A stretch of DNA of 64,000 bases from Bradyrhizobium sp. CIAT3101 (GTDB lineage: Bacteria > Pseudomonadota > Alphaproteobacteria > Rhizobiales > Xanthobacteraceae). The notes beneath the pieces were generated by a model. That model ran no database searches and was not told the origin of the DNA. It saw nothing but the letters and a program-made list of their open reading frames with translations. The position numbers and the translations under genes were made by a program. Location: positions 1,509,001 to 1,573,000 of the forward strand of contig NZ_CP121634.1 in assembly GCF_029714945.1 (NCBI RefSeq). Direction: 5' to 3'. Each line of letters starts with the position of its first letter. Position 1 is the first letter of the stretch. Shown here piece after piece: positions 1 to 9,165 of the stretch.

Positions 1-699
1 GGTCGCGACAAACAGGACGAATACAGCCTCGAGTGCCAGCGCCGCGTCGGCGCGGCCCTTCAGGGTGGCCGGTTCAACGACGAGATCATTCCGTTCACGA
101 CCAAAATGGCCGTGGTCGACAAGGACACCAAGCAGGTCAGCTACCAGCAGGTCACGCTGGCCAAGGACGAAGGCCCGCGCCCGGATACGACCGCCGAGGG
201 CCTTGCGAAGATCAAGCCGGTGTTCGAGGGCAAGACCATCAGTGCCGGCAACGCCAGTCAGCTCTCCGACGGCGCCTCGGCTTGCGTCATCATGAGCGAT
301 CGGATCGCGGCCCAGAAGGGGCTGAAGCCGCTCGGCATCTTCCGCGGTTTCGTCGCCGCCGGCGTCGAGCCCGATGAGATGGGCGTCGGTCCGGTTGCCG
401 CGATCCCGCGGCTCCTGAAGCGCCACAATCTGAAGATCGACGACATCGACCTCTGGGAGCTCAATGAAGCCTATGCGGTGCAGGTGATCTATTGTCGCGA
501 CAAGCTCGGCATCGATCCTAACAAGCTCAACGTCAACGGCGGTTCGATCGCGATCGGCCATCCCTATGGCATGACCGGATCGCGCCTCACCGGCCATATC
601 CTGATCGAGGGTCGGCGGCGCAAGGCAAAGTATGGCGTTGTCACCATGTGCATCGGCGGCGGCATGGGCGCCGCCGGCCTGTTTGAAATCGTCCATTGA
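1..699 (+). CDS. Thiolase (acetyl-CoA acetyltransferase family), 3' part only
   Basis: The frame is open from base 1, so the N-terminal half, including the acylated active-site cysteine, lies outside the window. The visible 232 residues are the C-terminal half of a thiolase: an ELNEA motif (visible residues about 153-157), the catalytic histidine in GHPYG (His187) and the second catalytic cysteine in the CIGGGMG loop (Cys217). The family condenses or cleaves 3-ketoacyl-CoA in the cytoplasm. Most thiolases have GHPIGASG where this has GHPYGMTG, a variant seen in beta-oxidation-type members. It is the first visible gene of a rightward catabolic run; the next gene starts 21 bases downstream. Substrate cannot be assigned. 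Confidence 0.92.
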   Translation, partial: GRDKQDEYSLECQRRVGAALQGGRFNDEIIPFTTKMAVVDKDTKQVSYQQVTLAKDEGPRPDTTAEGLAKIKPVFEGKTISAGNASQLSDGASACVIMSDRIAAQKGLKPLGIFRGFVAAGVEPDEMGVGPVAAIPRLLKRHNLKIDDIDLWELNEAYAVQVIYCRDKLGIDPNKLNVNGGSIAIGHPYGMTGSRLTGHILIEGRRRKAKYGVVTMCIGGGMGAAGLFEIVH

Positions 700-720
700 T
701 CGGAAACGCGGGAGATCTTC

Positions 721-1731
721 GTGAAGACAGCAATCACTGAACTGTTTAGCATCCAGCACCCGATCATCCAGGGCGGCATGCACTATGTCGGCTTTGCCGA
801 ACTCGCCGCCGCCGTGTCCAATGCCGGCGGTCTCGGAATCATCACCGGCCTGACGCAGAGGACGCCGGAACTGCTGGCGAAGGAAATCGCGCGCTGCCGC
901 GACATGACCGACAAGCCGTTCGGCGTGAACCTGACGTTTCTGCCGAGCTTCACGGCGCCGCCTTATCCGGAATACATCGCCGCGATCAAGGAAGGTGGCG
1001 TCAAGGCGGTCGAGACGGCCGGCCGCAGCCCCGAGCAGTACATGCCGGCGCTCAAAGCGGCCGGGATCAAGGTGATTCACAAATGCACCTCGGTGCGGCA
1101 CTCGCTCAAGGCCGAGAAGATCGGCTGCGATGCGGTGAGCGTCGATGGCTTCGAGTGCGGCGGTCACCCTGGTGAAGACGATATCCCCAACATGATCCTG
1201 CTGCCGCGCGCCGCAGATGAATTGAAGATCCCGTTCGTGGCGTCGGGCGGCATGGCTGATGCGCGGAGCCTCGTCGCGGCTCTGTCGATGGGCGCGGCCG
1301 GCATGAACATGGGAACCCGCTTCGTTGCCACCAGGGAGGCGCCGGTCCACGACAACGTCAAGCAGGCGCTGGTCAAGGCGACAGAGCTCGACACGGTTCT
1401 GGTCATGCGCGCATTGCGCAACACCGAGCGCGTGCTGAAGAACAAGGGCGTCACAGAACTGCTTGAGATCGAGCGCGAGAAGGGCGCGAGCTTGAAGATC
1501 GACGACATCCACGAGCAGGTCGCTGGCGTCTATCCCAGGGTGATGGTGAACGGCGAGATGGATGCGGGCGCCTGGAGCTGCGGCATGGTGGTCGGCCTGA
1601 TCAAGGACATCCCGACGGTCAAGGAATTGGTCGACCGGATCATGAGGGAAGCGGAGCAAATCATCCGCCAGCGCCTGACCGGCTTCCTGGATGCGACGAT
1701 CGACGACACGCCGGCGCGCGCCGTCGCCTGA
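721..1731 (+). CDS. Nitronate monooxygenase family FMN enzyme
   Basis: A 336-residue TIM-barrel flavoprotein of the nitronate monooxygenase (2-nitropropane dioxygenase) family. Visible hallmarks are the N-terminal PIIQGGM (14-20), DGFECGGHPG (142-151), the phosphate-binding ASGG (174-177) and GAAGMNMGTRF (191-201). The start is GTG at 721 with GGAG six bases upstream. Members oxidise alkyl nitronates with FMN and O2, but many in catabolic operons are only loosely characterised and some act as enoyl reductase-like enzymes. It lies between the thiolase and an iron alcohol dehydrogenase, so a role in degrading an organic acid or nitro compound is possible but not shown. Confidence 0.88.
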   Translation: MKTAITELFSIQHPIIQGGMHYVGFAELAAAVSNAGGLGIITGLTQRTPELLAKEIARCRDMTDKPFGVNLTFLPSFTAPPYPEYIAAIKEGGVKAVETAGRSPEQYMPALKAAGIKVIHKCTSVRHSLKAEKIGCDAVSVDGFECGGHPGEDDIPNMILLPRAADELKIPFVASGGMADARSLVAALSMGAAGMNMGTRFVATREAPVHDNVKQALVKATELDTVLVMRALRNTERVLKNKGVTELLEIEREKGASLKIDDIHEQVAGVYPRVMVNGEMDAGAWSCGMVVGLIKDIPTVKELVDRIMREAEQIIRQRLTGFLDATIDDTPARAVA

Positions 1732-1778
1732 CGGCCTCATGCGGGAACGTCTAACAACAACATCGATGGGAGGAAGGC

Positions 1779-2939
1779 ATGCTGGTCGCGGGCGCTTATC
1801 AATACCCGACGATGGAATCGGTGATCTACGGCAAGCCCGCGGCCGAGGCCTTGCGTGAGGAAGCGGAGCGGCTTGGCGCCAGGCGCGTCTACCTGATCGT
1901 CAGCCGTACGCTGAACAGCAAGACCGATGAGATCGAAAAGATCTGGAAGGGCCTCGGCGAACGCCATGCCGAGACGTTCGACGGGGTTCCGCAGCACACG
2001 ACACGCGAAGCGGTGGTGCAGATCGCAAAGCGCGCGACGGAAGCGAAGGCCGACCTGGTCGTTGCCATCGGCGGAGGCTCGGTGGTCGACGCGGCGAAGA
2101 TCGTGCTGATGTGCATGGAGCACGAGATCTTCGAGCAGGACGGGCTTGACGGCTTCGAGACTACGCCGGAGCGACGCTTCGGTCAGTTCCGCACCCCCAA
2201 GGTGCGGATGATCGCCATCCCCAGCACGCTATCCGGCGGCGAGTACAATTCCGGCGCACTGGTCACTGATACCCGCCGCAAGCTGAAGCAGATCTTCAAC
2301 CACCCCATGATGATGCCGCGCAGCATCATTCTCGATCCCGCCATGACCAGATATACGCCGGAAAAGCTCTGGCTCGGCTCCGGCACGCGGGCCATGGATC
2401 ACGGCATTGAGGCGATCTGTTCGAGCCGTCCCAATGTGCTTGTCGACGCGGTGTGTCAGCAGGGGTTGCGCTATCTGCATGATGGTCTCGGGCGCACCAA
2501 GCGCGATCCCGACGACGCGGCGGCGCGATTGAGCTGTCAGCTCGGCTCGTGGCTGTCGGCCTTCGGCTTGCAGGCGCGGGTGCCGATGGGCGCGAGCCAC
2601 GCCATCGGTCATGTGCTCGGTGGTACCTGCGACGTACCGCACTATTTCTGCACGGCCGTGATGATGCCGAGCGTGTTGCGTTACAACCGCCCTGCCACGG
2701 AAGCTGCTCAAAAGACGGTCGCAGCGGCGCTCGGCGCGCCGGGACGCGACGCCAGCGAGGCCTTCGCGGGGTTCATCGCGGAGCTAGGCCTTCCCAGGAC
2801 GCTCGCCGAGGTCGGCGTTGCCGAGGATCGTTTCGAGCTGATCGGGAAGAACGCCATGCTCTCGATCTTTACGCGCGCCAACCCGCAGCCGATCCGCGAG
2901 CCCGGCGATATCGTCAAGATTCTGAAGTTGGCCGCCTGA
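1779..2939 (+). CDS. Iron-containing alcohol dehydrogenase / maleylacetate reductase family
   Basis: 386 residues of the group III (iron-dependent) dehydrogenase fold. The NAD(P)-binding loop GGGSVVDAAK is at 98-107; metal-binding histidines are visible in MDHGIEA and in SHAIGHVLGG in the C-terminal half. A strong GGGAGGAAGG-type ribosome-binding site precedes ATG 1779. The family reduces or oxidises alcohols, aldehydes or maleylacetate in the cytoplasm. It sits 47 bases after the nitronate monooxygenase gene in the same operon. Maleylacetate reductase would fit an aromatic pathway, but no ring-cleavage gene is visible nearby, so the broader family name is preferred. Confidence 0.88.
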   Translation: MLVAGAYQYPTMESVIYGKPAAEALREEAERLGARRVYLIVSRTLNSKTDEIEKIWKGLGERHAETFDGVPQHTTREAVVQIAKRATEAKADLVVAIGGGSVVDAAKIVLMCMEHEIFEQDGLDGFETTPERRFGQFRTPKVRMIAIPSTLSGGEYNSGALVTDTRRKLKQIFNHPMMMPRSIILDPAMTRYTPEKLWLGSGTRAMDHGIEAICSSRPNVLVDAVCQQGLRYLHDGLGRTKRDPDDAAARLSCQLGSWLSAFGLQARVPMGASHAIGHVLGGTCDVPHYFCTAVMMPSVLRYNRPATEAAQKTVAAALGAPGRDASEAFAGFIAELGLPRTLAEVGVAEDRFELIGKNAMLSIFTRANPQPIREPGDIVKILKLAA

Positions 2940-3004
2940 GCCGACCGAACAACAAGCGTCAAGCCTGCGATGGGCGAGGCGCGTCAACATTGGAGGAATG
3001 CGCA

Positions 3005-4204
3005 ATGTTTAGGAGCATCCGGCTAGGCTGTGCGCTCTTGTTTGCTATGTCGGTCTCGTGCTGGGCAGGTGACACGCCCGGTGTCACGGCAACGTCCATC
3101 AAGATCGGCGGGATATTTCCCTTGAGTGGACCGGCCTCCTCGATCGGCCAGACCGGGCAGGGCGTACGCGCTTATGTGCAATCGATCAACGATCGCGGTG
3201 GAATCAACGGGCGCAAGATCGACTATATCATGCTCGACGATGCCTATAGCCCGCCAAAGGCATTCGAGCAGGCGCGCAGGCTGGTGGAGAGCGACGAGAT
3301 CGCCTTTATGTTCAGCCAGCTCGGTACAGCGGGAAACTCCGCCGTGGCAAAATACCTCGCTGCGAAACGCGTGCCGACGATCGCGATCGTGACCGGCGCG
3401 AGCAAATTCACCAGCGTCAAGGACTATCCGCTGACGACCACGGGACTTGTCAGCTACGACACCGAGGGAAAGATCTACGCAAGATATCTGCAGCGCACCT
3501 TGCCCGCCGCGAAATACGCGATCCTGTTCCAGAATGACGATCTCGGCCGTGACTACGTGAACGCGTTCAAGACAGTGCTGGGTGCCGATTTCGACAAGCG
3601 CGTGGTGACGGCCAGTTACGAGGTGACAGAGCCGACAGTCGACTCGCAAGTGGTCACGCTCAAGAGCTCAGGCGCGCAGGCGCTGTTCATCGCGGGGACG
3701 CCGAAATTTGCCGCGCAGGCGATCCGCCGCGCCGCCGAGAGCGGTTGGAAACCGACAATCTTCATCAACTTCCCTTCGTCGACGATCGCGGGTACGCTCA
3801 AGCCAGCGGGATTGGAAAACGCGATCGGCGTGATCGTGGGAACGCCGAACAAAGATCCCAGCGATGAGAAATGGGCGGATGATGAGGGCGTCAAGGTCTA
3901 TCGCGCCTTTTTCGAACGATATCTGGCCGGATCCGATATCAGCAACACCAGCTATCTGACCGGGTACCAGCAGGGCATGGTGCTGGAACAGATCCTCAAG
4001 CAATGCGGCGATGACCTTTCGCGCGAAAACATCATCAAGCAGGCGAAATCGTTGAAGAACCTCTCGCTGCCTACGGCGCTGCCCGGAATTCAGATCAACA
4101 CCAGCGCCAACAACAACATGATCTGGACGCAACTGCAGCTCCAGCGATGGACGGGCACCGGTTGGCAGCAGTTCGGTGAAGTTCTCGACGGGAGTTCAGA
4201 GTAG
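3005..4204 (+). CDS. ABC transporter substrate-binding protein, LivK/branched-chain amino acid type
   Basis: 399 residues. ATG 3005 has GGAGG at 2992-2996 and gives a clean Sec signal peptide (MFRSIRLGCALLFAMSVSCW, then cleavage near AGD). The mature protein begins with the IKIGGIFPLSGP strand typical of the periplasmic ligand-binding fold of Liv-type receptors and continues with INDRGGINGRKI, also diagnostic. These proteins bind amino acids, aromatic acids or short acyl compounds in the periplasm and deliver them to LivHMGF-type importers. No permease or ATPase of that type is in this operon, so its partner is elsewhere or upstream of the window. The frame is open further 5' without a good start; that extension is rejected. 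Confidence 0.92.
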   Translation: MFRSIRLGCALLFAMSVSCWAGDTPGVTATSIKIGGIFPLSGPASSIGQTGQGVRAYVQSINDRGGINGRKIDYIMLDDAYSPPKAFEQARRLVESDEIAFMFSQLGTAGNSAVAKYLAAKRVPTIAIVTGASKFTSVKDYPLTTTGLVSYDTEGKIYARYLQRTLPAAKYAILFQNDDLGRDYVNAFKTVLGADFDKRVVTASYEVTEPTVDSQVVTLKSSGAQALFIAGTPKFAAQAIRRAAESGWKPTIFINFPSSTIAGTLKPAGLENAIGVIVGTPNKDPSDEKWADDEGVKVYRAFFERYLAGSDISNTSYLTGYQQGMVLEQILKQCGDDLSRENIIKQAKSLKNLSLPTALPGIQINTSANNNMIWTQLQLQRWTGTGWQQFGEVLDGSSE

Positions 4205-4233
4205 GTCACAAGGTTCGTTAGGAGCGATACACG

Positions 4234-5040
4234 ATGGCTGATCTGCGAATATTCTCCTATCTGCCGAACCCGCGTGTCTGGAAAGCGACCATCGCGGCCC
4301 GGTTCTGCGCCGTGGATGTCGAGGTCAGGGGAGCGTCGGCCAAGGAGTTGAGAGACTGGCTATGGGATTATGATGCGCGTCCCCTGGCCGACCACGAGCG
4401 TCAATCGCTATCGGCCCTTGCGCGTACGGGGCGGGTCGGGCTGACTGGTGCACAGCTTTTCAAGACTGACGCGTTCCTTGAAGCGCAGCCCTTCGGCAAC
4501 GTGCCCGCCGCTTTCGGGGCGGACAGCAAGACCGGTATTTTCGAGTCGAACAGCATCATGCGAGCGGTGGCGCGGCTGGGTGAGGCGGCGTTCCCGCTCT
4601 ATGGGCGTGATGCTTACGAAGCGTCCAGGATCGACAGCTTTCTGGATGTCAGCCTCGTCTTCGCCAGAGATACGCAGATCTATCTGCTCGCGCTGTCGGA
4701 CGGCACGGTGAATGCTGCGATACACGCCCGCGCCAAGGAGGCCTTTGCTATCTATGCCTCGGGACTGGAACAGGCGTTGTCTCCGCGACGCGATACGCTG
4801 GTGGGAGAAGGCGTCACGCTCGCGGACATCTGCTTTGCCGCCGAGCTTGCATTGTTCATGAACGAGCATGCGCGGGCCAGGCAGTTGAGCGAGCATGGGC
4901 TCGATAAGATCCTGCATCCGGCAATCGAAAACGTCTATCCATTGGTGTTCGCGCACTTCGCGCGGCTGGTCGATCACGAGAACTTCAGGCCGGACCTCAA
5001 ACCGTATGTCGAGAAATTGGTCTCAAAGGCGGCGGCCTGA
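4234..5040 (+). CDS. Glutathione S-transferase-like protein
   Basis: 268 residues with a thioredoxin-like N-terminus (MADLRIFSYLPNPRVWKA) followed by an all-alpha C-terminal domain. Between them is GIFESNSIMRAVARLG (101-116), the ES-x-x-I segment that contacts the gamma-glutamyl group of glutathione, and later VTLADICFAAEL (195-206), the usual helix N-cap of GST domain 2. About 40 residues at 35-75 are extra compared with a compact GST, as in elongation-factor-1-gamma-like GSTs. The gene starts 29 bases after the binding-protein gene. Whether it isomerises, conjugates or dehalogenates cannot be told. Confidence 0.75.
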   Translation: MADLRIFSYLPNPRVWKATIAARFCAVDVEVRGASAKELRDWLWDYDARPLADHERQSLSALARTGRVGLTGAQLFKTDAFLEAQPFGNVPAAFGADSKTGIFESNSIMRAVARLGEAAFPLYGRDAYEASRIDSFLDVSLVFARDTQIYLLALSDGTVNAAIHARAKEAFAIYASGLEQALSPRRDTLVGEGVTLADICFAAELALFMNEHARARQLSEHGLDKILHPAIENVYPLVFAHFARLVDHENFRPDLKPYVEKLVSKAAA

Positions 5041-5079
5041 AGGGAAGGGCCGTCCGCTCCAACCAGGAGGTTTAATCGC

Positions 5080-5781
5080 ATGACCGCGCCCGTTTGCCTG
5101 ATAACGGGCGTTGGACCCGGCACGGGTTCGGCGCTTGCCAGACGATTTGCCGAGGGCGGCTACCGCGTGGCGCTCCTCGCCAGGAGCGAGGAACGTCTTG
5201 TCGCGCTCGAGAAGGAGCTACCGAACGCGCGGGGGTATCGATGCGACGTTTCGGATCCGGCACAGATCGAAGCAGTCGCCAGCTCCGTGGAACGCGAGCT
5301 AGGCCAACCTGGCGTCGTTATTCACAATGCAGTTGGCGGAGCTTTCGGCACGTTTCGGGAGATCGATCCGCAAATTCTCAACCGGAACTTCCAGATCAAC
5401 ACGATGGGGCTGCTGTATCTGGCGAGGCGCTTTGCGCCGGCGATGGTCAGCTCCGGTAAAGGTGCCATCGTCGCCACCGGCAATACGTCCGCACTCCGGG
5501 GCAAGCCCGGTTTCGCCGGCTTTGCACCGACCAAGGCGGCGCAGCGGATTCTCGCCGAATCGATGGCGCGCGAGCTTGGGCCGCGAGGGGTCCACGTAGC
5601 CTACGTAGTCATTGACGCGGTGATCGACCTGGAATGGACGCGGAAACGTTACCCGGAGCGCTCTGACGACTTCTTCATCAAGCCGCGGGCGATCGCAGAG
5701 GAGATCTGGCACGTCGTTCACCAGCCTCGCAGCGCGTGGTCATTCAACGTGGAGCTGCGGCCCTTCGGAGAAAACTGGTAG
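5080..5781 (+). CDS. Short-chain dehydrogenase/reductase-like protein
   Basis: 233 residues with the SDR Rossmann signature TGVGPGTG (9-16) and the core motif HNAVGG (82-87, usually NNAG). The catalytic serine candidate is Ser137, but the tyrosine of the YxxxK pair is phenylalanine: the segment reads FAPTK, Phe148-Lys152. A good AGGAGG lies just upstream of ATG 5080. It is the last gene of the rightward operon. Without the tyrosine, classical hydride-transfer chemistry would be impaired, though a clade of short SDRs shares this FAPxK variant, so it may be a real subfamily rather than a dead gene. Confidence 0.82.
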   Translation: MTAPVCLITGVGPGTGSALARRFAEGGYRVALLARSEERLVALEKELPNARGYRCDVSDPAQIEAVASSVERELGQPGVVIHNAVGGAFGTFREIDPQILNRNFQINTMGLLYLARRFAPAMVSSGKGAIVATGNTSALRGKPGFAGFAPTKAAQRILAESMARELGPRGVHVAYVVIDAVIDLEWTRKRYPERSDDFFIKPRAIAEEIWHVVHQPRSAWSFNVELRPFGENW

Positions 5782-6027
5782 TCGCAGCGTAGAACGTTAC
5801 GAAAGCGGGTAGTTCGCCGCCAAGATGGCGGGGAAGTGACCTCGCCAGATCGAACAACAGGCAACGTCCCGCTGCCGGCGGGCGGTGGGACCGTTGCAGC
5901 ATTACTCCTTCGCGGTGGCAGCTAGCGAAGCGGGCTTTCCATACGCGCCGCCGGGTTCGCCGACCTGGCGATCAGCAAGCTGAAAGCCGCCTAGGTAGAT
6001 CACACCGAGCGCGAATACCGCGGTTCA

Positions 6028-6505
6028 GAGATTCCGAAATCGAACCTGCCGTCGCTGCTTGGGGTGGTCGCACGCGCCGTCGTCTTGCGCGTCATCTGCT
6101 CAATTCGTTCGGAATAGCGAAATTCGCCGCGAACGGCTGTTCTCCCAACTACCGCCAAAAATACCGACAACACGCACGGCTGGAGCGAACTTTTGCGCGT
6201 GTTTTCAATGTGCGTTGAGAATTTTCCCGAAAATCTGGAATCGAACCAGCATTGTAAGATATTGTTATTATTGATGTTTTCGTCTTGGTGCCCCTGGCCG
6301 ACGATCAACTAATACCATAACTATATGAATTCAAATCTATTTTTGTCGTCTACTCCCACCGATACCGACAGAAATACCGACAGCCTGACGCGCGGGATGA
6401 GCTGAAAAAAATTTTAGCGGGGCTCCCCGGCGATAGGCTCGCCCCATGCCGTTTCCATCCGCGCAACCGCCTCGCCCGGAATCGAACCCCGGCTGCAAAC
6501 CTCTG
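6028..6505. repeat. Composite tRNA-relic repeat, copy A
   Basis: A region of about 480 bases repeated in diverged direct orientation at 25270-25775. Shared landmarks, in the same order, are CTGCTCAATTCGTTCG (about 6097-6112), one to two ATACCGACA units (about 6161), a T-arm-like hairpin CTGG-AATCGAA-CCAG (6235-6249), the string TGGTGCCCCTGGCCG (6286-6300), two more ATACCGACA units (about 6362-6383) and another T-arm-like TCGAACCCCGGCT (6482-6494). Read on the minus strand, TGGTGCCCCTGGCCG is the 3' acceptor end with CCA of a tRNA-Leu, and the bases after it are a decayed T-arm. This looks like an old attachment-site region. No gene was identified between 5782 and 6028. Confidence 0.7.
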
Positions 6506-6941
6506 CGCGATCGGTTCTGCTTCGTCCGATTTGTCCGCTACGGCGCGCTGCAGTGATCTGGCGTGCGAGATTGACGCCGAAATCGCCGATCGCGCGACGC
6601 TGATCTGCTGGACTTGCAATGACAATGGCAGGCCAATGTCCGACAACATTGAACGAGGTGTGAGGACTTTGGCTCGGCGACGACCACCCCGATGCGCCGT
6701 CGGCCACGCCGTCGGAGAGACCGCGTTCGGCGGCGATGAACGGATGGCGGGGACGACGGTCAGACAGCGTTCAGGGTCGCTTCGGTCGTCTTGATCTTGC
6801 CGATGATGTCTTGGTCTCATGCGGGTCGAGCGAGTGGTCCGTCCAAGATATATCCCGGGATCGTGAATTGGTGAGATGCACCTTCCGCTTTCCGCGAAGG
6901 GCGGTGCATGTCACCATCATATGCAACGCGGAGGTCCACTT
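6506..6941. other. Non-coding stretch between repeat copy A and the DUF1194 gene
   Basis: I see no supported gene, RNA or long repeat here. Several short open frames exist on both strands, but none has a convincing ribosome-binding site or recognisable protein. It ends with the GGAGG (6930-6934) of the next gene. Confidence 0.5.
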
Positions 6942-7778
6942 ATGCAGGCTCGGTGGGGCGTCTCCATTGGACCGCTTTTTATAGCGGGCCTACTCGCCGG
7001 CACCAGCGTTGCCGGTGTCAGTGGACGGCAGGAGGCTGCGGATAAGCAGGCTGCGCCCTCGGTCGATGTTGAACTGGTTATCGCGGTCGACGTCTCCTAC
7101 TCAATGGACCTCGACGAATTGGCGGTCCAGCGGGAGGGGTATGCCCAGGCAATCGTATCAAAGGAATTCCTGCAGGCGCTGAGGGGCGGGCCGAACGGTA
7201 AGATCGCGATCACGTATTTCGAGTGGTCGGCCTTCAGTGACCAGAAGCTGATTATTCCCTGGCGGGTGATCGATGGGCCCGAGACGGCCGATGCCGTCGC
7301 CAACGAAATCATGCAGACTCCTGTCAGGCGAGGGTCACGCACGTCGATCTCAGGTGCCATTCTCTATGCGATGCCGCTGTTCGACCAGAACCCGAACCGT
7401 GGCCTGAGGCGCGTGATCGACATCTCCGGCGATGGTCCAAACAACAACGGACCGCCGATTACACCGGCACGTGACGAGGCGCTGGGAAAGGGTATCGTCA
7501 TCAACGGCCTGCCGATCATGGTGAAGGAGCCGTCCTATTCGACGATGGATATCGACAATCTCGATTGGTACTACGAAGACTGCGTCATCGGCGGGCCTGG
7601 TTCGTTCGTGGTGGCAATCAAGGATCGCGACAAGTTCAAGGAAGCGATCCGGACCAAGCTGCTGCTCGAGGTCGCGGACCACCGTGACGTGCACAAGGTC
7701 GTTCCGGTCGCCGAAAAGGAGCCGCGGGTTAGCTGCCAGATCGGTGAACGGATCTGGCAGGAACGTTGGGGACGTTAG
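6942..7778 (+). CDS. DUF1194 secreted vWA-like protein
   Basis: 278 residues. ATG 6942 is chosen because CGGAGG lies seven bases upstream and it yields a signal peptide (hydrophobic about residues 8-25); the frame is open slightly further 5'. The mature protein starts a von Willebrand A-like fold with an intact metal-ion-dependent adhesion site: DVSYS (Asp50, Ser52, Ser54), a later threonine near 134 and SGDG (162-165). DUF1194 proteins are exported, of unknown function, and common in rhizobia. It converges with the ABC importer block. A link to that importer, which lacks a binding protein, is only speculation. Confidence 0.85.
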   Translation: MQARWGVSIGPLFIAGLLAGTSVAGVSGRQEAADKQAAPSVDVELVIAVDVSYSMDLDELAVQREGYAQAIVSKEFLQALRGGPNGKIAITYFEWSAFSDQKLIIPWRVIDGPETADAVANEIMQTPVRRGSRTSISGAILYAMPLFDQNPNRGLRRVIDISGDGPNNNGPPITPARDEALGKGIVINGLPIMVKEPSYSTMDIDNLDWYYEDCVIGGPGSFVVAIKDRDKFKEAIRTKLLLEVADHRDVHKVVPVAEKEPRVSCQIGERIWQERWGR

Positions 7779-7839
7779 AGTCTGGTTCTGATGCGCCTCT
7801 TCATGCGGGCCAGTATTCACTTTATTCGAAGACCCACTT

Positions 7840-9150
7840 TTAGCCTGGATTTTCGAGGCTGAACGTCTCCGACTGCTCGTCATAAGCGAATAGCTCGCCA
7901 TAGCGGGCCCACGATACGGCGGTGCGGAGTGTCTCGTCGGCGTCGTCCTCCGACATGTAGTCCTCGAGTTCGCTGCGGAACCGTGCGGCCGGTGCTGTGT
8001 GCGACGGGCGTTCGTCCAGCACGCGCCGGATCAACCCTGCGACGGGCACATAATTGACGAGGTGTTCTGCGAACAACCTCTTGCGCGCGTCGGTTTCCAG
8101 ATGCGCAAATCGCTTGCCGGCATCCGTGAGCACCAAGTCACCCTCGCTGAGCTGGGCGAAGCGCAACAGTTGCAGGGATTCGCCGGGATGGAGGATCTCG
8201 TCAGCCTCCATTTGCAACTGGCCTGCCAGTACCGGCAAGTCGGCATGGCCGTCGTAGGGCGGCGCCGCGATGGTCTCGATCAGGCCGGACAGCACGTTGG
8301 AGGAGACGTGGTTCAGAACCATGCCAACCCCGGTGCCCGGAATGCCGTCGATAGACGTCGGCCGCGGCTCCGCGCGCTGGGTCATGCGCGCATAGAGCTG
8401 GTCGACGAGCTGCCGGAATGCCGGATCGAGCCGGTTGCGCGGATGCTGAAGCTCGACCTTGACCTCGGCGGCGACACGCCCCGGGTTCGACGAGAACACC
8501 AGGATTCGGTCGCACATCAGCACGGCTTCTTCGATATTGTGCGTCACCATCAGCACCGACTTGATCGGCAAGCGTCCTTCGATCCAGAGATCAATCAAAT
8601 CGGTGCGCAGCGTCTCCGCCGTCAGCACATCCAGTGCCGAGAACGGCTCGTCCATCAGCAATAGGTCGGGATGCACGACCAGGGCGCGCGCAAAGCCGAC
8701 GCGCTGGCGCATGCCGCCCGACAGCTCCTTGGGGTAAGCGGATTCGAATCCGTCGAGACCGATCAGGTCGATCGCCGACAGCGCGCGCTTGCGGCGCTCG
8801 GTGGCGTCGACGCCCAACGCTTCCAGCCCGAGTTCGACGTTCTGCAGCACGGTCAACCAGGGGAATAGCGCAAACGACTGGAACACCATGGCGACGCCGT
8901 TTGGCGGGCCTGCGATCGTTTCGCCGCGGCAGGTCGCATTGCCCGATGACGGCGCGATCAGGCCGGCGATGATGCGCAGCAGGGTCGATTTGCCTGATCC
9001 GGAGCGGCCGAGCAGGCCGACGATCTCGCCGGCACGGATCGTGAGGTCGACCTTTTCGAGCACCAACAGTTCTTCGCCGCTGCCCTTTGGAAACGAGCGG
9101 CAGACGTTACGGATATCGATCAGGGGAGATGTCTTGGGTTGGTCGAGCAT
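7840..9150 (-). CDS. Nitrate/sulfonate/taurine-type ABC transporter ATP-binding protein with C-terminal AAA-associated domain
   Basis: 436 residues. Residues 1-260 are an ABC ATPase: Walker A GRSGSGKST (48-56), Q-loop Gln91, signature LSGGMRQR (143-150), Walker B LLLMDEPF (163-170). Residues about 285-436 form an extra domain characteristic of nitrate/sulfonate/bicarbonate importers in which the ATPase carries an AAA-associated module, possibly regulatory. It lies 15 bases downstream of the fused permease gene, clearly the same transport operon. It would energise import at the inner membrane. The substrate is unknown; the family covers nitrate, sulfonates, taurine and thiamine precursors. Confidence 0.92.
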   Translation of the reverse strand: MLDQPKTSPLIDIRNVCRSFPKGSGEELLVLEKVDLTIRAGEIVGLLGRSGSGKSTLLRIIAGLIAPSSGNATCRGETIAGPPNGVAMVFQSFALFPWLTVLQNVELGLEALGVDATERRKRALSAIDLIGLDGFESAYPKELSGGMRQRVGFARALVVHPDLLLMDEPFSALDVLTAETLRTDLIDLWIEGRLPIKSVLMVTHNIEEAVLMCDRILVFSSNPGRVAAEVKVELQHPRNRLDPAFRQLVDQLYARMTQRAEPRPTSIDGIPGTGVGMVLNHVSSNVLSGLIETIAAPPYDGHADLPVLAGQLQMEADEILHPGESLQLLRFAQLSEGDLVLTDAGKRFAHLETDARKRLFAEHLVNYVPVAGLIRRVLDERPSHTAPAARFRSELEDYMSEDDADETLRTAVSWARYGELFAYDEQSETFSLENPG

Positions 9151-9165
9151 GGACGATCCTCCTGA

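Noticed and set aside
2549..3004. N-terminal extension of the Liv-type binding protein
   Set aside because: It overlaps the iron alcohol dehydrogenase in another frame; ATG 3005 has a good ribosome-binding site and yields a signal peptide.
6155..6385. Repeated ATACCGACA units as a CRISPR array or iteron origin
   Set aside because: Only a few copies with irregular spacing, no conserved-length spacers, no cas or replication genes; better explained as part of the attachment-site repeat also present at 25.4-25.7 kb.
6471..6545. A complete tRNA gene on the minus strand after repeat copy A
   Set aside because: A TTCGATT loop is present but the T-stem is broken and no D-arm or acceptor pairing can be drawn; kept as part of the repeat.
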